Both the position numbers and the translations under genes were made by a program. A stretch of DNA of 64,000 bases from Acanthacorydalis orientalis (taxonomy: Eukaryota > Arthropoda > Insecta > Megaloptera > Corydalidae): the NCBI GenBank assembly GCA_034766995.1, contig CM068320.1, positions 10,222,501 to 10,286,500 on the forward strand, read 5' to 3'. The notes beneath the pieces were generated by a model. It saw nothing but the letters and a program-made list of their open reading frames with translations. It was not told the origin of the DNA and ran no database searches. Position 1 is the first letter of the stretch, and every line of letters begins with the position of its first letter. Positions 1 to 12,694 of this stretch are shown one piece after another.

Positions 1-63
<63 letters not shown>

Positions 64-80
64 ATATATATATATATACA
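1..80. repeat. (TA)n microsatellite
   Basis: Near-pure TA run at the window edge with a few TG and CA interruptions; truncated by the window start. Confidence 0.95.
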
Positions 81-182
81 TTTAATTATATTTCCAAAAA
101 AGCGATACAAGTGTTTAGAGAAAATAAAAAGAGAAGCTTCTAAGAAAAGAACCAATAGACAGGATGTTACTCAAAATTGTGA

Positions 183-190
183 TCACACAC

Positions 191-242
<52 letters not shown>
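183..242. repeat. (CA)n(TA)n compound microsatellite
   Basis: A CA run passes directly into a TA run, the common compound form here. Confidence 0.95.
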
Positions 243-244
<2 letters not shown>

Positions 245-769
245 CACATACACACATAAATGTAGAAAACACTATTCACTATTATATTATAAACACTATT
301 CTGGTTATACACTGAAATTATCGCATGTATTAAGATAATAAATAAATGTGAAAACTTTTCGACAGAAGATTGTAAAAAAATATTTTCAGCGATAAAATAT
401 ATGCTTAATGTTATTCAATGTATAACTGTAACATAAGATTTAATTCAAGAAATGTTAGTATTAAGTTTCGAATTACTGTTTGAGAGTTCAATCATTATTT
501 TGTACAATAAGGAAATTTGTACAATTCTCGAAAGATATTGAAAACGCCATTGCGAGTTTTCCTTTTTGAATATATAATTCAAAATCAACATTTATGTTTA
601 CATTTCACTAGTTTCAATAGAAAATTATGCGTTATATAAACAGAAACAATACTTGGTATGTGAATGTTTACACACGTGAATGCATATATATATATATATA
701 AACACAACCACCCACATTAGTAAATTGGGGAAATAGATTACACTTATAAATACATATGTACGTACGTAC
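243..769. other. AT-rich DNA, no feature seen
   Basis: Unique-looking sequence with one short TA run at 685-701; no frame, splice pair or terminal repeat noticed. Confidence 0.5.
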
Positions 770-785
770 ACACAGTAACACACAT

Positions 786-851
<66 letters not shown>

Positions 852-852
852 G

Positions 853-885
<33 letters not shown>

Positions 886-925
886 GTATATATATTTATA
901 TATTGTATATAATATATATGTATGT
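770..925. repeat. (CA)n(TA)n compound microsatellite with TGTA interruptions
   Basis: CA run, long TA run, then several TATATATG units. Overlapping translated Y-I frames on both strands are artefacts. Confidence 0.95.
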
Positions 926-1167
926 ACACAAAGTCGCATACACACAAATATTTATGTATTTGAATCTAGAATGATATTACATCGAAATGTACAATAAAGT
1001 TGAATATGCGAAGATTTAAAATAACAGAGTGAGATAATATTTCATATAATTAATACTTTTTTTTATGAAAAATTAATATGGATCTCATGGATACCTCATT
1101 ACAGTCAATATTAAACATTTTCTGCATAATTAACGAGTAAAAACTTCATACCTACACATTTTTCAAT

Positions 1168-1177
1168 CACACACACG

Positions 1178-1236
<59 letters not shown>
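1168..1236. repeat. (CA)n(TA)n compound microsatellite
   Basis: CA run joined to 46 bp of TA. Confidence 0.95.
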
Positions 1237-1240
<4 letters not shown>

Positions 1241-1449
1241 GATAATTTAATTTTCAGAAATGTTCCTTTTTTCTAAAATCGAGAATTGTGTCATCGATGG
1301 CGGATATAACCGGCGCTACGCGTGAAAGGATTAATACATGTATTAATTATCAGTATTATATTCAACGAAATAAATATTTTGAATAACCAGAAAAACTTGC
1401 TTATCTGAATATAATTCAAGTGTATATTATTTACTCAATATATACAACT

Positions 1450-1733
1450 ATATATACATATATAATTGAGAATAAACGTATAAAAAATATCTATGTATGA
1501 AAAATAATGTTTGATTTCTAGTATTATTACTAAATGTAAAGTAAATTTCCTGTATACTTTTCGCAGAATTGTAGCGCAATAGAACTGACGACGATTTGTT
1601 TAATAAGAAAAACCGAATACAATTTTTTTGAATATTAAATAGTTTAAATAACTAATTGGGATACGATAACCGTGTATAAACAATAAAATATTTTTCAGAT
1701 TCATATATTTGACTATTATCATTTTTGATATAC

Positions 1734-1770
<37 letters not shown>

Positions 1771-2092
1771 GCATTAATTCGGTGTAATAACTACAGTTTT
1801 GCTATTATAAGAAACAGTAAGAAAACACTAATGTATAATTTAAAAGAAATATTTTGTTAAATTAAGACAAAAGGAATGAAAATACAAAATAAATTAAATA
1901 TTTCCTAGTTTAAAATTTAAATTAATGTATAGTAATAATATAATATATATAGTAATGTATAGTATACTTAATCAGTTAGGTCAGATAGATAGAACCTTAT
2001 AATATGTATTAAATTGTACGAAAATCATATTTGTTTAAAAAAATAAAATACTGAGTCTGCTAAACAGTGATTTAATTTTTTTAAAGAAATAT
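1450..2092. repeat. Direct duplication, copy A
   Basis: About 640 bp shared with 4068-4660. Anchors include AATAATGTTTGATTTCTAG, GAACTGACGACGATTTG, CGCATTAATTCGGTGTAATA, AATCAGTTAGGTCAGATAG and CTGAGTCTGCT. No coding frame or terminal repeat is visible. Copy A carries a small extra TA-rich expansion near 1935-1965. Confidence 0.88.
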
Positions 2093-2106
2093 AGAAATTG
2101 TTTACT

Positions 2107-2108
<2 letters not shown>

Positions 2109-2155
<47 letters not shown>
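2109..2155. repeat. (TA)n microsatellite
   Basis: Pure TA run just after duplication copy A. Confidence 0.95.
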
Positions 2156-2157
<2 letters not shown>

Positions 2158-2324
2158 CACAAGCAACCAAATGAAAATTTTCCCGACAAGGACATTTAAA
2201 AAAGTCAACATCTATTTTACACTTACTGTTCTATACGTTTTTCTAATTTCATACACTCTGTAATACGTTGGTCATTATTCTAAATCATTTTTGTAAAAAG
2301 CTGCATGATTTGATTGACATAAAT

Positions 2325-2567
2325 TTAAAGTTGTTTGTTTAGCTTTAGAAATCGATGTATAGCGAACTTATTTAATACGATTTTTAAGCTTTGCGTAAGG
2401 ACAAAATCCAAAAGAACTAAATCCGGACTGTATGACGGATAACAAAGTAAATCCCAGTGATATTCATGAAGAATGGATTTTGGAATTTTCGATGAATGTG
2501 CTGACGATTTATCACGCAGAACCAAAATTCGAGGATGCTGTTTTCTATATAAATTTTCATAAAACAA
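2325..2567 (-). pseudogene. Mariner transposase C-terminal relic
   Basis: An 80-codon frame contains HPRILVLRDKSSAHSSKIPK and WDLLCYPSYSPDLVLLDFVL, the spacing and wording of the mariner HDNARPH...HPPYSPDLAPSDF block. The second catalytic Asp survives only in RDKSSAHS, where HDNARPH is normal, and the third region reads LLDF. No terminal repeats were found. It is old and unrelated to the TIR-bearing copies nearby. Confidence 0.65.
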
Positions 2568-2709
2568 ACATATAATTTATATAATATTTTTTTGATATAA
2601 ATCACTAGGCTATTCATCAATTATTCACGAAAAAAATCTATCAAAATAATTATCATGACTCAGATACAAGGAAAATAATATTCTGGAAATTAATTTATTC
2701 CATGTTGTA

Positions 2710-2735
2710 TCTATTTATCTATCTATCTATTTATC

Positions 2736-2796
<61 letters not shown>
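2710..2796. repeat. (CTAT)n(TA)n compound microsatellite
   Basis: Tetranucleotide CTAT units pass into pure TA. Confidence 0.95.
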
Positions 2797-2798
<2 letters not shown>

Positions 2799-3571
2799 AT
2801 ACACTTTCGATACATTTCGATACAACAGCAATATTAGTATAGTATTTACAAAAAAATAATAAAGTTTATAATGTCGGTAAAAACAAAAACGGTAATGATT
2901 TTTAAAAATAATATTGATATTATTTTTGTACCACTTTTATACTTTTGAAAAATAAATGCTATTTTATCAGAATTTACATATTATATTTAATTAATCAAAG
3001 TCATATAATATTAAATAATATAAATCGTATAATATAATTTAAAGTCATATAATATTATTCGATATCATTTTCAAAATTACATAAATTTTATTAAAGATAA
3101 TTTATTTGGAATATCTCAGTTTTAATCTTAAATAATAAATAGATTCTAAATTGTGATGAAGTTAACAATATAATTTTTTCATCATTTTTATCGTAGGATA
3201 ACTGATAAAGGATAACAGCTTTTATTTTTATAAAAAAACATATTCTATGTTTATTTTTTTTATATTAAAAATAATAAAAATGTCTGAATAAGTGTTGCAC
3301 CTAATTTATGCATTGAAAATTATTATTGAATCCGTAACTCTTGCAAAACTGAAATGTACTGAATTCGTCATTAAATTCAAAGTTATTTAACAATATTTTT
3401 TTTAAACAAATAAATATAATTGATGATATTCAATGAAAATTGGAGGAAAGTTCAAAATTCATAATAAAATTAATGGTTGATATCTTTGTCTAAACAAATA
3501 TCGAAAAAGTCGATTGCTTTATTGTGAATAATTTTCGATTACGGTTTGTGAATTGATTCAAATTTATTAAG

Positions 3572-3573
<2 letters not shown>
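2797..3573. other. AT-rich DNA, no feature seen
   Basis: Repeated short TAATATTA-like words around 2990-3060, otherwise featureless. Confidence 0.5.

Positions 3574-3616
<43 letters not shown>
3574..3616. repeat. (TA)n microsatellite
   Basis: Pure TA run of about 43 bp. Confidence 0.95.
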
Positions 3617-3618
<2 letters not shown>

Positions 3619-4067
3619 ATGTGTTGGCTATTGGTAGAGATGATTATTCACAATAAACTGAACTTACTGTTGGGACATTAGAAACTACAGCTTATATTTA
3701 ATGAAGTGAACAAAAGCTGATACTAATTTCAAAGCAGCTTTTGATTCCTTACAAAAGGGAAATTCACTGATATTTGACATTAAAATTGTATTTAATCAGA
3801 TATCGTGCTAGTATTTGACGTATTAAAAATAATAATATAATATTTAATGAAGATACCTATTTCTTAATTACTAAGATTGCATGTTTTATAGAAGTATTAA
3901 GTAGATTTTTTGTTACTAAAAATATAGTACTAATATCATACTTGTTTTGTCAGTTTTATGAAAAATAGAGATCTACAAATTTAACTAATTTTTATTAATT
4001 TCCTGATTTAATGCCACAATATTTTTTGTGAAAAAAAAACAATCAAAGGTTGTTTTTTTTCTCACTA

Positions 4068-4660
4068 TATATACATATATATATTTGATAATAAACGTAT
4101 AAAAAATAATGTTTGATTTCTAGTATTATTACTAAATGTAAAGTCAATTTCTTGTATACTTTTCGCAGAATCGTACCGCAAAAATAGAACTGACGACGAT
4201 TTGTTTAATAAGAAAAAGGGAATACAAATTTTTTTGAATATTAAATAGTATAAATAACTAATTAGGATACGATAACAGTGTACAAACAAAATATTTTTCA
4301 GATTCATATATTTGATTATTATCATTTTTGATATACATTATATATATATATATATATATATATATTCGCATTAATTCGGTGTAATAACTACAGTTTTCGT
4401 ATTATAAGAAACAGTAAGAAAAAAATTAATGTATAATTTAAAAGAAATATTTTGTTAAATTGAGACAAAAGGAATGAAAATACAAAATATATTAAATATT
4501 TTCTAGTTTAAAATTTAAATTAATGTATAGTATACTTAATCAGTTAGGTCAGATAGATAGAACTTTATAATATGTTTTAAATTATACGAAAATCATGTGT
4601 TTAAAAAAATAAACTACTGAGTCTGCTTAACAGTGATTTAATTTTTTTTAAAGAAATATT
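4068..4660. repeat. Direct duplication, copy B
   Basis: Second copy of the segment at 1450-2092, in the same orientation and about 2.6 kb downstream, differing by scattered substitutions and by length of the internal (TA)n tract (4339-4365). Both are bounded on the left by a short TA-rich run. Confidence 0.88.
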
Positions 4661-4762
4661 CCTCTTGGGTATTAGAACAAATAGAACAAAAAATAATCTG
4701 TCCTCAAAGCAAATTTAAAATGTCGTAGAGAAAAAAGGATATATATATATATATATATATAT

Positions 4763-5313
4763 TATATTGGAACGAAAATAATTGCGGTGATTGTTTTCTG
4801 AATTCTAACCTTAATTGTTTTCAATGAAAGTGTCATTTCATTATGTTCATGTTAATATCATTTTAAAGTGCAATTTTTGTTCTGTATTCTGAGAACATCG
4901 ACTTTAGTTTTGTTATTAATTTTATTTTAAATTGGGCTATTAATTAAAGATGGAAAAGATACAAATAAAAGCATTTTTTATAAGACTTCAAAACGGGTGA
5001 TAAAGTAGCAGAATCTGCTCTTAAACTAAATAATGTTTTGGTGTGGGTACTGTTAAGCACCGGTGCAATGGTTGTTCCAAAAATTCCGTGCTGGGAGCGA
5101 GAGCCTTGAAGATGAAGAAGGTCGCGGGAGTTATTCTTCAGTTCATAATGATCAACTGAATCCGTTATTGAATCAGAACCCACGCACAACAATTCGAGAG
5201 CTTGCAAAAAAGTTAGGCGTTAGTCATTCAACAACTCTGGACCACTTAAATTAAAAAAAATGTATATGAATTTGAAAGTCATAAACCGCAATTATTTTTT
5301 GACCAACCTAATA
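4763..5313 (+). mobile_element. Hsmar1-like mariner, internally deleted copy
   Basis: The right end reads ACCAACCTAATA after the CGCAATTATTTTTTG segment, the inverse of the left-end TTGGAACGAAAATAATTGCGG. These match the Hsmar1-type (cecropia subfamily) mariner end TTAGGTTGGT...AATTGCGGT. A degraded start ATGGAAAAGATACAAATAA at 4950 and a piece of the helix-turn-helix (SLEDEEGRG, then TTIRELAKKLGVSHSTT at about 5190-5240) survive. The whole catalytic domain is absent. It abuts the (TA)n tract at 4740-4762. Confidence 0.85.
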
Positions 5314-5651
5314 ACATATGTATCAAAATAAAATCTAATAAGAATGGAGCACAATTTTAAAAAGGAATAAAACTTCGAAATATGTTTCGATCTCAATTAC
5401 AGATGATTAAAGATAATGATTAAAACCAACAGTTGCATTCGTAGAATTTCTAGTAACAATTTTCGTTAACGCAGGTGATAAACCGAAAGAACGTTATGAT
5501 GGCTAATATAAATAAAAACAAAAAAATATTTGTTAATTTTGTGTATGAATTTTACGACCATTTAATTACGTGATACTAATTTGTTTCATTAATTTAATTA
5601 TAAATTTCAATGGAATTTATTTAAATAAATTCAAATATATTTGTTATACAC

Positions 5652-5724
<73 letters not shown>

Positions 5725-7300
5725 CACATACATTTGCATGTTAATAACAACACATCGTACTATTTTCAGAATAATAAATTAATAAAATATCCCAAACGAT
5801 TTCATCAGTGTTTACTAAAGAATATGATGCAAGCTCAATATTCCCTTGCACATTCAATTGACTTCGATAGATAATTCTTTTTGAAAGCTATATAAACTCT
5901 AAAGTTTATATTATAAAAGCCAGTGAAAATGGTCATATGTTGAAGTGTTTATTTACAGTGATAGAAAAGAAAAGATTGACAAAGGATCTGTGCAAATAGA
6001 TGTAGTTGTCGCTTTTACACAAATAACAATGTCTCCGGTACGAATAACCTATAAGAGTGCTTTACACTTGTCGAACCTTATCTAGACTGATATATAGCGA
6101 CATAATGTAAACACTCAAAACTATAGGTTTATGTGTGTACTTGTATATGTTTAGTAAAGTAGCTATCTGAAATACACATGTACACCGTTTATGTATTATG
6201 GACATTTCGTGGAAGTTTAGAAGAGTACGTTCACAAAGATGCTAAGGTGTTGCTAACATTTTCTTCGAATGTGTTTTATTTTCTTTAATTACACTGACAT
6301 TATTTAAAACAATTGACTTTTATATTTCCTCACTTGCTAATTCGTAAATAATTATAAAGCGAGTGCCGTAGTAAAACGCCATTTAAAACATTCTACAAAT
6401 AAAACAAACCGTCGGATTTCAAATAAATTAAATAAAACACGACTGTGTCACATTTTTTTCACTGAAAGTAAACAAGTAAGTTTATCATTCCTAAAACAGT
6501 AGTTGTATCTAATTAGAAACTGACGTTGTGTACTCCGAGTAAAAGTTTGGAAAAATGATTGCGTAGCTTTGAGTAGTTTTTAAACTACGTAAGCGGATTT
6601 CGTGATTCTATGTTTATTGAACAAATAATGAATGATTAAATTTATTGGCAACGTCTTCAGGAAAACACGATCTACAATCATTTACACGCATACTCTTGCG
6701 TCGATAACGTTTCGGAAATTTAACTAAACACATAAATAGAACCCTTATTTCATTTTATTTATTTAAAGGTTGCGTGAATGAAAATAGGTAATTTGATTCA
6801 TTATTTAAATTTTTCATAGTGAACAAAAACAAATTACTAAATTCACTTTGTTAAATTAAATAAAAATGTCAATAAATGTTAAGACGTTCATATACGGTTT
6901 TCCCTATTTCGCAGTGTAAATTTTGATTATATTTTTTTATTACATGATTTTAACGAAGTGGATTATAAAAGTTATCATTTAAAAAAACACAGAGAAGAAG
7001 ATTCTAGTAAGGAAAATTTTTAATTATCATTACTTGCTTTTTCAGCCGACTGTTGAAAGTTTCACTTCGTAATAAGATATTTAGAATAAAATTTTAGAAA
7101 CTATTTCAGTATAAAATATACTTATACAATTCAATATTATTTTTTTACAAATTTATTATTATACATCTCTGATTTAAGTTAGTTTTAGATCAAAAAACAG
7201 TTATTTTTTAATTGATTTTTTAGATACAGCGAATCTTCAAGTGATGCGATATTTTTTAAGGATTCCATATTATTATTATTAATATATCATTAAACATTTA

Positions 7301-7301
<1 letters not shown>
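5314..7301. other. AT-rich DNA, no gene recognised
   Basis: Includes a slightly GC-richer stretch at about 5990-6560 without a convincing frame. One (TA)n tract is listed separately. Confidence 0.5.
5658..5721. repeat. (TA)n microsatellite
   Basis: Pure TA run of about 64 bp, ending in CATACACATACA. Confidence 0.95.

Positions 7302-7371
<70 letters not shown>
7302..7371. repeat. (TA)n microsatellite
   Basis: Pure TA run of about 70 bp. Confidence 0.95.
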
Positions 7372-7374
<3 letters not shown>

Positions 7375-7569
7375 CAAAATTGTAACATTTTGAGATTATT
7401 TATGTTTATATAACATTCTGTTATAACTAATTTGATATGAACTATAATATTATTGAGAGAAATAAGTTTTAAGTTTTTTGTGTGAAATAAATTAACTTAA
7501 TGGTTTTTGCCTCGTGTATAATATAATTGTACTTGACTATGTACATATACACAGAAACACATTTATACT

Positions 7570-7571
<2 letters not shown>

Positions 7572-7628
<57 letters not shown>
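7572..7628. repeat. (TA)n microsatellite
   Basis: Pure TA run of about 57 bp. Confidence 0.95.
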
Positions 7629-7632
<4 letters not shown>

Positions 7633-7825
7633 GTTGAAATATAATATCTTAAATAAACAGAATTGAATTTTTAACTGTTTTTAACAAAAATGTTGACTAA
7701 ATGAAATTGTTTTTTTCGAGATAAAATGATTTTTATTTTAGTTGAGACTAATGACAATTAAATATAAGGTAATTTTTTTAATTAAGAATAATGTGATTTT
7801 ATTCAATTTAAATATTTGATATTTT

Positions 7826-8348
7826 AAAAGTGTTATTTCATTGTGTTCATGTTAATATATCATTTTAAAGAGCATTTTTCGATCTATCTGTATTTTAATA
7901 CTTAGGTTCTATTATTAATTTTACTTCAAATTGAGTCATTGAATTAAAGATGGAAAATAAGTAAATAAGAGCAATTTTCTGTAGGGCAATTTTTTGTATG
8001 AGTTATTCAAAACGGGTGGTAAAGCAGCAGAAACTAATCTTAAATTAAACTATACTTTTGGTGTGGGCACAGTTAAGGAACGTACGGTGCAATCGTAGTT
8101 CCAAAAATTTCGTGCTGGGGACGGCAGCCCTGATGACGAAGAACGTCGTGGCCGTCCTTCTTCAGTTCATAATAACCAACTGAAAGTGTTATTTGAATCA
8201 AAACTACGCACAACAGTTTGAGAGCTTGCTCAAAAGTTAGGTGTCCAACAGTTCCGGATCACTTAAAACAGCTAGGAAAATCAAAAAAGCTTGACATGTA
8301 TGTGAATACACGAAGGTCATAAACAGCAATTATTTTTCTTGTTACCAA
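7826..8348 (+). mobile_element. Hsmar1-like mariner, internally deleted and decayed copy
   Basis: It is homologous to the copy at 4763 from the GTGTTATTTCATTGTGTTC leader, through an ATG at 7950 (ATGGAAAATAAGTAAATAAG, now with an early stop), to the right end AGCAATTATTTTTCTTGTTACC. The left terminal repeat is missing or unrecognisable. Only the leader, the N-terminal helix-turn-helix region and the 3' end remain. Confidence 0.8.
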
Positions 8349-8374
8349 AAATATTTATATATATATATATATAT

Positions 8375-8855
8375 GAAAGGTATAGGAAAATTATATTTTA
8401 AATTAATTCAATTCATTGAACATACAAGTGGATGTAGATATAAACTGATATTTCTTTTTTTACAGCATTTGTTATCATGTTTCGATTACTACTCATTCAT
8501 CAGAAGCATATTATATTTTGCTGCAAATGTTTAAAAAAACAGTTTGTCAGCTTTTTTGTGTTCTACACATTCAAAAATAAGAAAATAGAGATACTTAATT
8601 TGCGGTACACTTAACTCTAATTCATAATATAACATTTATATAAATATTCGAAATTAATAGAAAAGTGTAATAGAATTATACAAAAAAATTGATTTGAAAA
8701 TAAAAAATACAAACTATACATTTATTTTCCTTATACAGAAATAAAAGTATGAAATGATACTACAAAGAGAGACTGTGAACGACAAATAAAGTCGTAAGAG
8801 TTACTAGAAACTTTATTACACTAATTACATTATAGTTATTAAATCTTTTGTACTG

Positions 8856-8927
<72 letters not shown>

Positions 8928-9660
8928 TCGCCTTTTTATAAGAATGGTTTATTTTTAACGCTTGGTATTTCACTATTGAAGTTCAGTAAAATATAAATAA
9001 TGTATATAGTTCATAGATAACATAACAATATTAATTTAAACCATAGCCGATTAGTTACATGTATTTAATGATTTGTTAAATTTTATATTTCAGCAATATG
9101 TCTTTGAAACATATATGTATCACTTATTTTTGTTTCCATTTGAGACTCAAACAGATCTTATAAGAAACAAGCTAATATAAATAAATAAATTAATTTTGGA
9201 GATTAGTTCCGCATACTGGAAGTATCCTATCGAAAATGTGGTTTCAATCAATAAATAAGATAAAGGCAATAGATAAAATTTTATTTTTAAATAAAGTGCA
9301 GCAATCATATCGAAAATGAGATTATCAGTGTGATATGGAAATATGCTGATATGAAAACATTAAAAAATCGATAAGTCATACCATGATTAAGAATAAAAAG
9401 AGGAAATAAAAACTAGTAAATAAGATTATTTTTCAAATATAGCCTAAAATATTAATATATCAAAATCTTGGTTTTCGTTGTATTTGGTACCAAAGAACGC
9501 CGACACAAATCGAAATAATCCATTACATAGTGTTTCTAAAGAATTTCTTTTAATTATTTTTATCTAAATAACTAATACACATCATAAAAAGTGTGAAAAT
9601 GGAGTTAAATTGAAATTAATAATGATTAAAATTAAAAAAAAATAATTTTTAGTTCATTCA
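8375..9660. other. AT-rich DNA, no gene recognised
   Basis: If the Tigger relic extends 3' it would lie in the last few hundred bases, but no catalytic-domain words were found. Confidence 0.5.
8859..8925. repeat. (TA)n microsatellite
   Basis: Pure TA run of about 67 bp. Confidence 0.95.
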
Positions 9661-10060
9661 TCAGTTCTTGATTGACTTCGAATTTTTCTCAAATTGCTCC
9701 GCTATATGAAGATGTATCTTTTGGAGATCTTTAAAAATATTTTGAGCTTTCTTTTGAATAACAGTTTTGTTTAATGGAATTTTTCGCTGATTTTTATTTT
9801 TAATCCCAATGTATGGACTCCATTTTTATCATAAGAGAATTTCTTATTTGTAATTTGTTTGGATTGCAAAAGCGTGACAATTTTAGCGATTTTTCTTATT
9901 TGGGTAGTATCATGATTATAAATTTTTCTCACCATGGTGGTAGGTAAATCAAAAATTCTGCCAATATCAATCGCTTTCTCTCTTCATTTAATGCGTTTTA
10001 AAATCTCAATTTTAATTCCAAATTAATTTGTTTACGCTTCCTATTTTCACTGATTGTTAA
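9661..10060 (-). pseudogene. Tigger/pogo transposase N-terminal relic
   Basis: On the minus strand, ISENRKRKQINLELKLRF is followed (after a frameshift) by KAIDIGRIFDLPTTMVRKIY, the CENP-B-type helix-turn-helix of Tigger transposases. KIPLNKTVIQKKAQNIFKDL then gives the second DNA-binding module (Tc5/CENPB type), and a stop lies at 9661-9663. The DDE catalytic domain is absent. A piggyBac element has landed at TTAA just before the first codons shown (10057-10060), splitting the Tigger gene from its 5' leader. Confidence 0.8.
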
Positions 10061-11075
10061 CACATTGCGGACCAGTAGTTTTATTGCTAGCTTTACCCAG
10101 TGGCCAGCTATGTTTTTGGTGAATGAATACAAAAAAGCCTTTACATAAATTTTAAAGCCACACTTTAAAATTAAATACCCATTGCATTTTGAAGTTATTT
10201 ATTCCATACTATTACAAGCTAATATATTTTTGAAGCATGATACTTTGTAAAACACTCTGTAATATGAAGTAGAACTAAAAAAAGCTGGAAAATGTAACGT
10301 GTTTCTCTTCTCCTACCGTTACTTTTATATACTTTGCAAACTTTAGCAGGATATTTCTTTTTGTCTGAAGATGGAATTAGTACAGGAACGTGCTGCTTCA
10401 TGTTGTCTGACAATCTTTGCAGATGATCTTTATGGGAAGCTCTTGTACTTCTAACATTTGATGCACCAGGATTGCTGAATTTTGGATCTACTGATTTATC
10501 TGATTCGGATGAAATCCACTCTGTTGTTACAATAAAAAGAAAATCCTCATATCTTATTTGGTTTTGTGGATTGAGCGCTTGATAAATCCTGAATGAATTA
10601 AATAGTCCACAATTAATCAAGTAAAGCAATACTTTATTTCTCCATTTTATTGTTTTCCTAGGGATACTACATGTTTAAAGATATTGGTCGGCAAGATCAA
10701 CACTTTTCATATAGTTGTTATACTGCACAATGGATACTGGCTTTTTTATTTCCTCTCCAGTTTGTCAATTTGTCTTTCCTGTTGCACAAGAGGAGGCATC
10801 ATGAATAGTTGAAATCATTTTAACTTCTCTTTTATCCCACCAAACCAATAATAGGATGTCACCTCTTCTTCGGAAGACTATTTCACCTCTTTTAAGTGCA
10901 GATGCTAGAGACTAATCACTTTTAATTCCATATGGAACTTATAACCTCAGCGAATGCGTTTTCCGTTACATTGCTCCACTCTAAATGACAAAAACGCAAA
11001 TACGAGAATTCTCGCGACTGGCCACAAGCTCTAGAACAGAAAACACGAGAATTCTCGTGATCCGTCCGCAATGTG
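10061..11075 (-). mobile_element. piggyBac element nested in the Tigger relic
   Basis: TTAA at 10057-10060 and at 11076-11079 flank a 1015-bp element with 12-bp inverted ends CACATTGCGGAC, the piggyBac layout. Subterminal palindromes of the CGAGAATTCTCG type lie at about 11003 and 11046. Removing the element with one TTAA restores continuity of the Tigger sequence, so the insertion is younger than the Tigger copy. Confidence 0.93.
10260..10900 (-). pseudogene. piggyBac-type transposase, C-terminal half
   Basis: Minus-strand frames give LKRGEIVFRRRGDILLLVWW, then KMISTIHDASS, KKPVSIVQYNNYMKSVDLAD with the conserved VDxxDQ signature intact, RNKVLLYLINCGLFNSFRIY, and a Lys/Arg/Cys tail containing KKYPAKVCKVYKSNGRRRET. 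This matches PGBD4-like piggyBac transposases from the last third of the catalytic fold to the cysteine-rich tail. The frame from 10629 to 10219 is open for 136 codons, with two or three stops upstream. The N-terminal half is missing, and the tail lacks some expected Cys. Confidence 0.85.
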
Positions 11076-11079
11076 TTAA

Positions 11080-12588
11080 GATTTGAATTAAACACACTTT
11101 ATTAAATACCATAATGCAGAGAAAAAATAACAAGACTGATTTATACTAATAACTTTGTCAAACTGATCTATTTTGTGTAATAAGGATGAAAATAAAAATT
11201 AAATGGGTAATTAACAAAGAAATGAAAAAAATAAATTGGAAATTATCGAAAAAATGAAAAAATCTCATAACGATACAAACTGAGGTTTTGGTGTACTAAA
11301 TTTGTAAATTATCTTGTAGAATAAACTTGAATACCGAGGAATAGTTGCTTAGTATAATATTTTGTAAAGGACTAATTAATTTCATGAGAAATAAAACTTG
11401 AATATGAAATATAATAAAAAATGAATTAGTTCAAACATTTAATGAAAAATATAATTGCCAAATTTTGTAATTTAAAACATACCAGTAATAAAATTACTGT
11501 TTTTATAAATGGTACATAAACTAAGTTATAATAATGTTACAATTTTCAAAACACGCAGGATGAACATCGCCAAAGAGGTACATTGGAGAAGAATTTCTCA
11601 CCTTATTATAAAACGTCGTCATCACAAAGAGAATATACACTGTTAACATACATTATAGACTCGATGCGGTTATTATTAGGTTTTGTAGTGACAGTTTTGT
11701 TATTAAATTATAAATCAATATTTTGTGTATGCTTTCTTGTATAGTCAAGTGTATTACTTTTCGTTAAAGGTGAATTATGTCGCAGTAACTGTTTCTTGTA
11801 CAAGAAAAGTATACAACATGCTTTTTTAAAACACATTTGACTGAAATATAGAACACTGAAACATAAGAAAGAACACGAGAAATTATTAAACTTGTATTAT
11901 ATCTGTCATGTGTGCTTCTCTAGTTTTTTTTTTTATACAAATTTACAATGAAACACACCAGCTGTGTTTGCGAGTGCCAATAATTAAAAATAAAAAAGCA
12001 GGCAGTGTTTGCGAAAAGAGTTTCTTTCATTTATTCCATTTTTCAAGTAGAGTTTAGATAATGTTTTCAATAAATTAAAAATAACAGCATGAAAAATCAC
12101 TGCGTATAAAAATAAATATTTTAAACGTTTATTTTAACACATTACATTGAAAAGATTTTTTTTATAAATAAAGGTTTGTATTAAAATAAATACTGGCCCA
12201 CGTCAACAAAACAAAATGATGAAAATGTGATTTATAAATTTGATAAAACAGTGTAATTATATTTTTAAAAAATATATACAAAATTTTGAATTAATTCAAA
12301 CTTAAACGTTTAAATACAGATAATAAATATATTTTTATGAAATAAGACGCAATACATTTTTATTAGAGTTTTTGTAAAGAATGAAGAAAAGAATAAAAGT
12401 ACGAGAATTTTGTCGATTTCATCTTCATTTATTAAAAATTTATGTTTAATTATTGATTAGATCATTAAACATTTTCTTAAAAAGATATAATGACTTTCTT
12501 TAAATTTAACACAATTATGATACTGTAATTATTTTAAAATATTTAACATCATTAAATGTGATTTAAAGATGGTAGTGTTGGAAAATGA
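11080..12588. other. AT-rich block without recognised genes
   Basis: The first part (from 11080) should be the 5' leader of the split Tigger relic, since it joins the Tigger sequence across the piggyBac insertion, but its terminal repeat was not found. The remainder is unique-looking AT-rich sequence with short poly(A) and poly(T) runs. Confidence 0.5.
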
Positions 12589-12590
12589 GT

Positions 12591-12616
12591 GTATATATAT
12601 ATATATATATATAAAT

Positions 12617-12673
<57 letters not shown>
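12591..12673. repeat. (TA)n(CA)n(TA)n at the 5' edge of the retrotransposon
   Basis: TA, then CA, then TA; abuts the truncated non-LTR element. Confidence 0.95.
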
Positions 12674-12675
<2 letters not shown>

Positions 12676-12694
12676 AGAACAACATCCAATAAGT

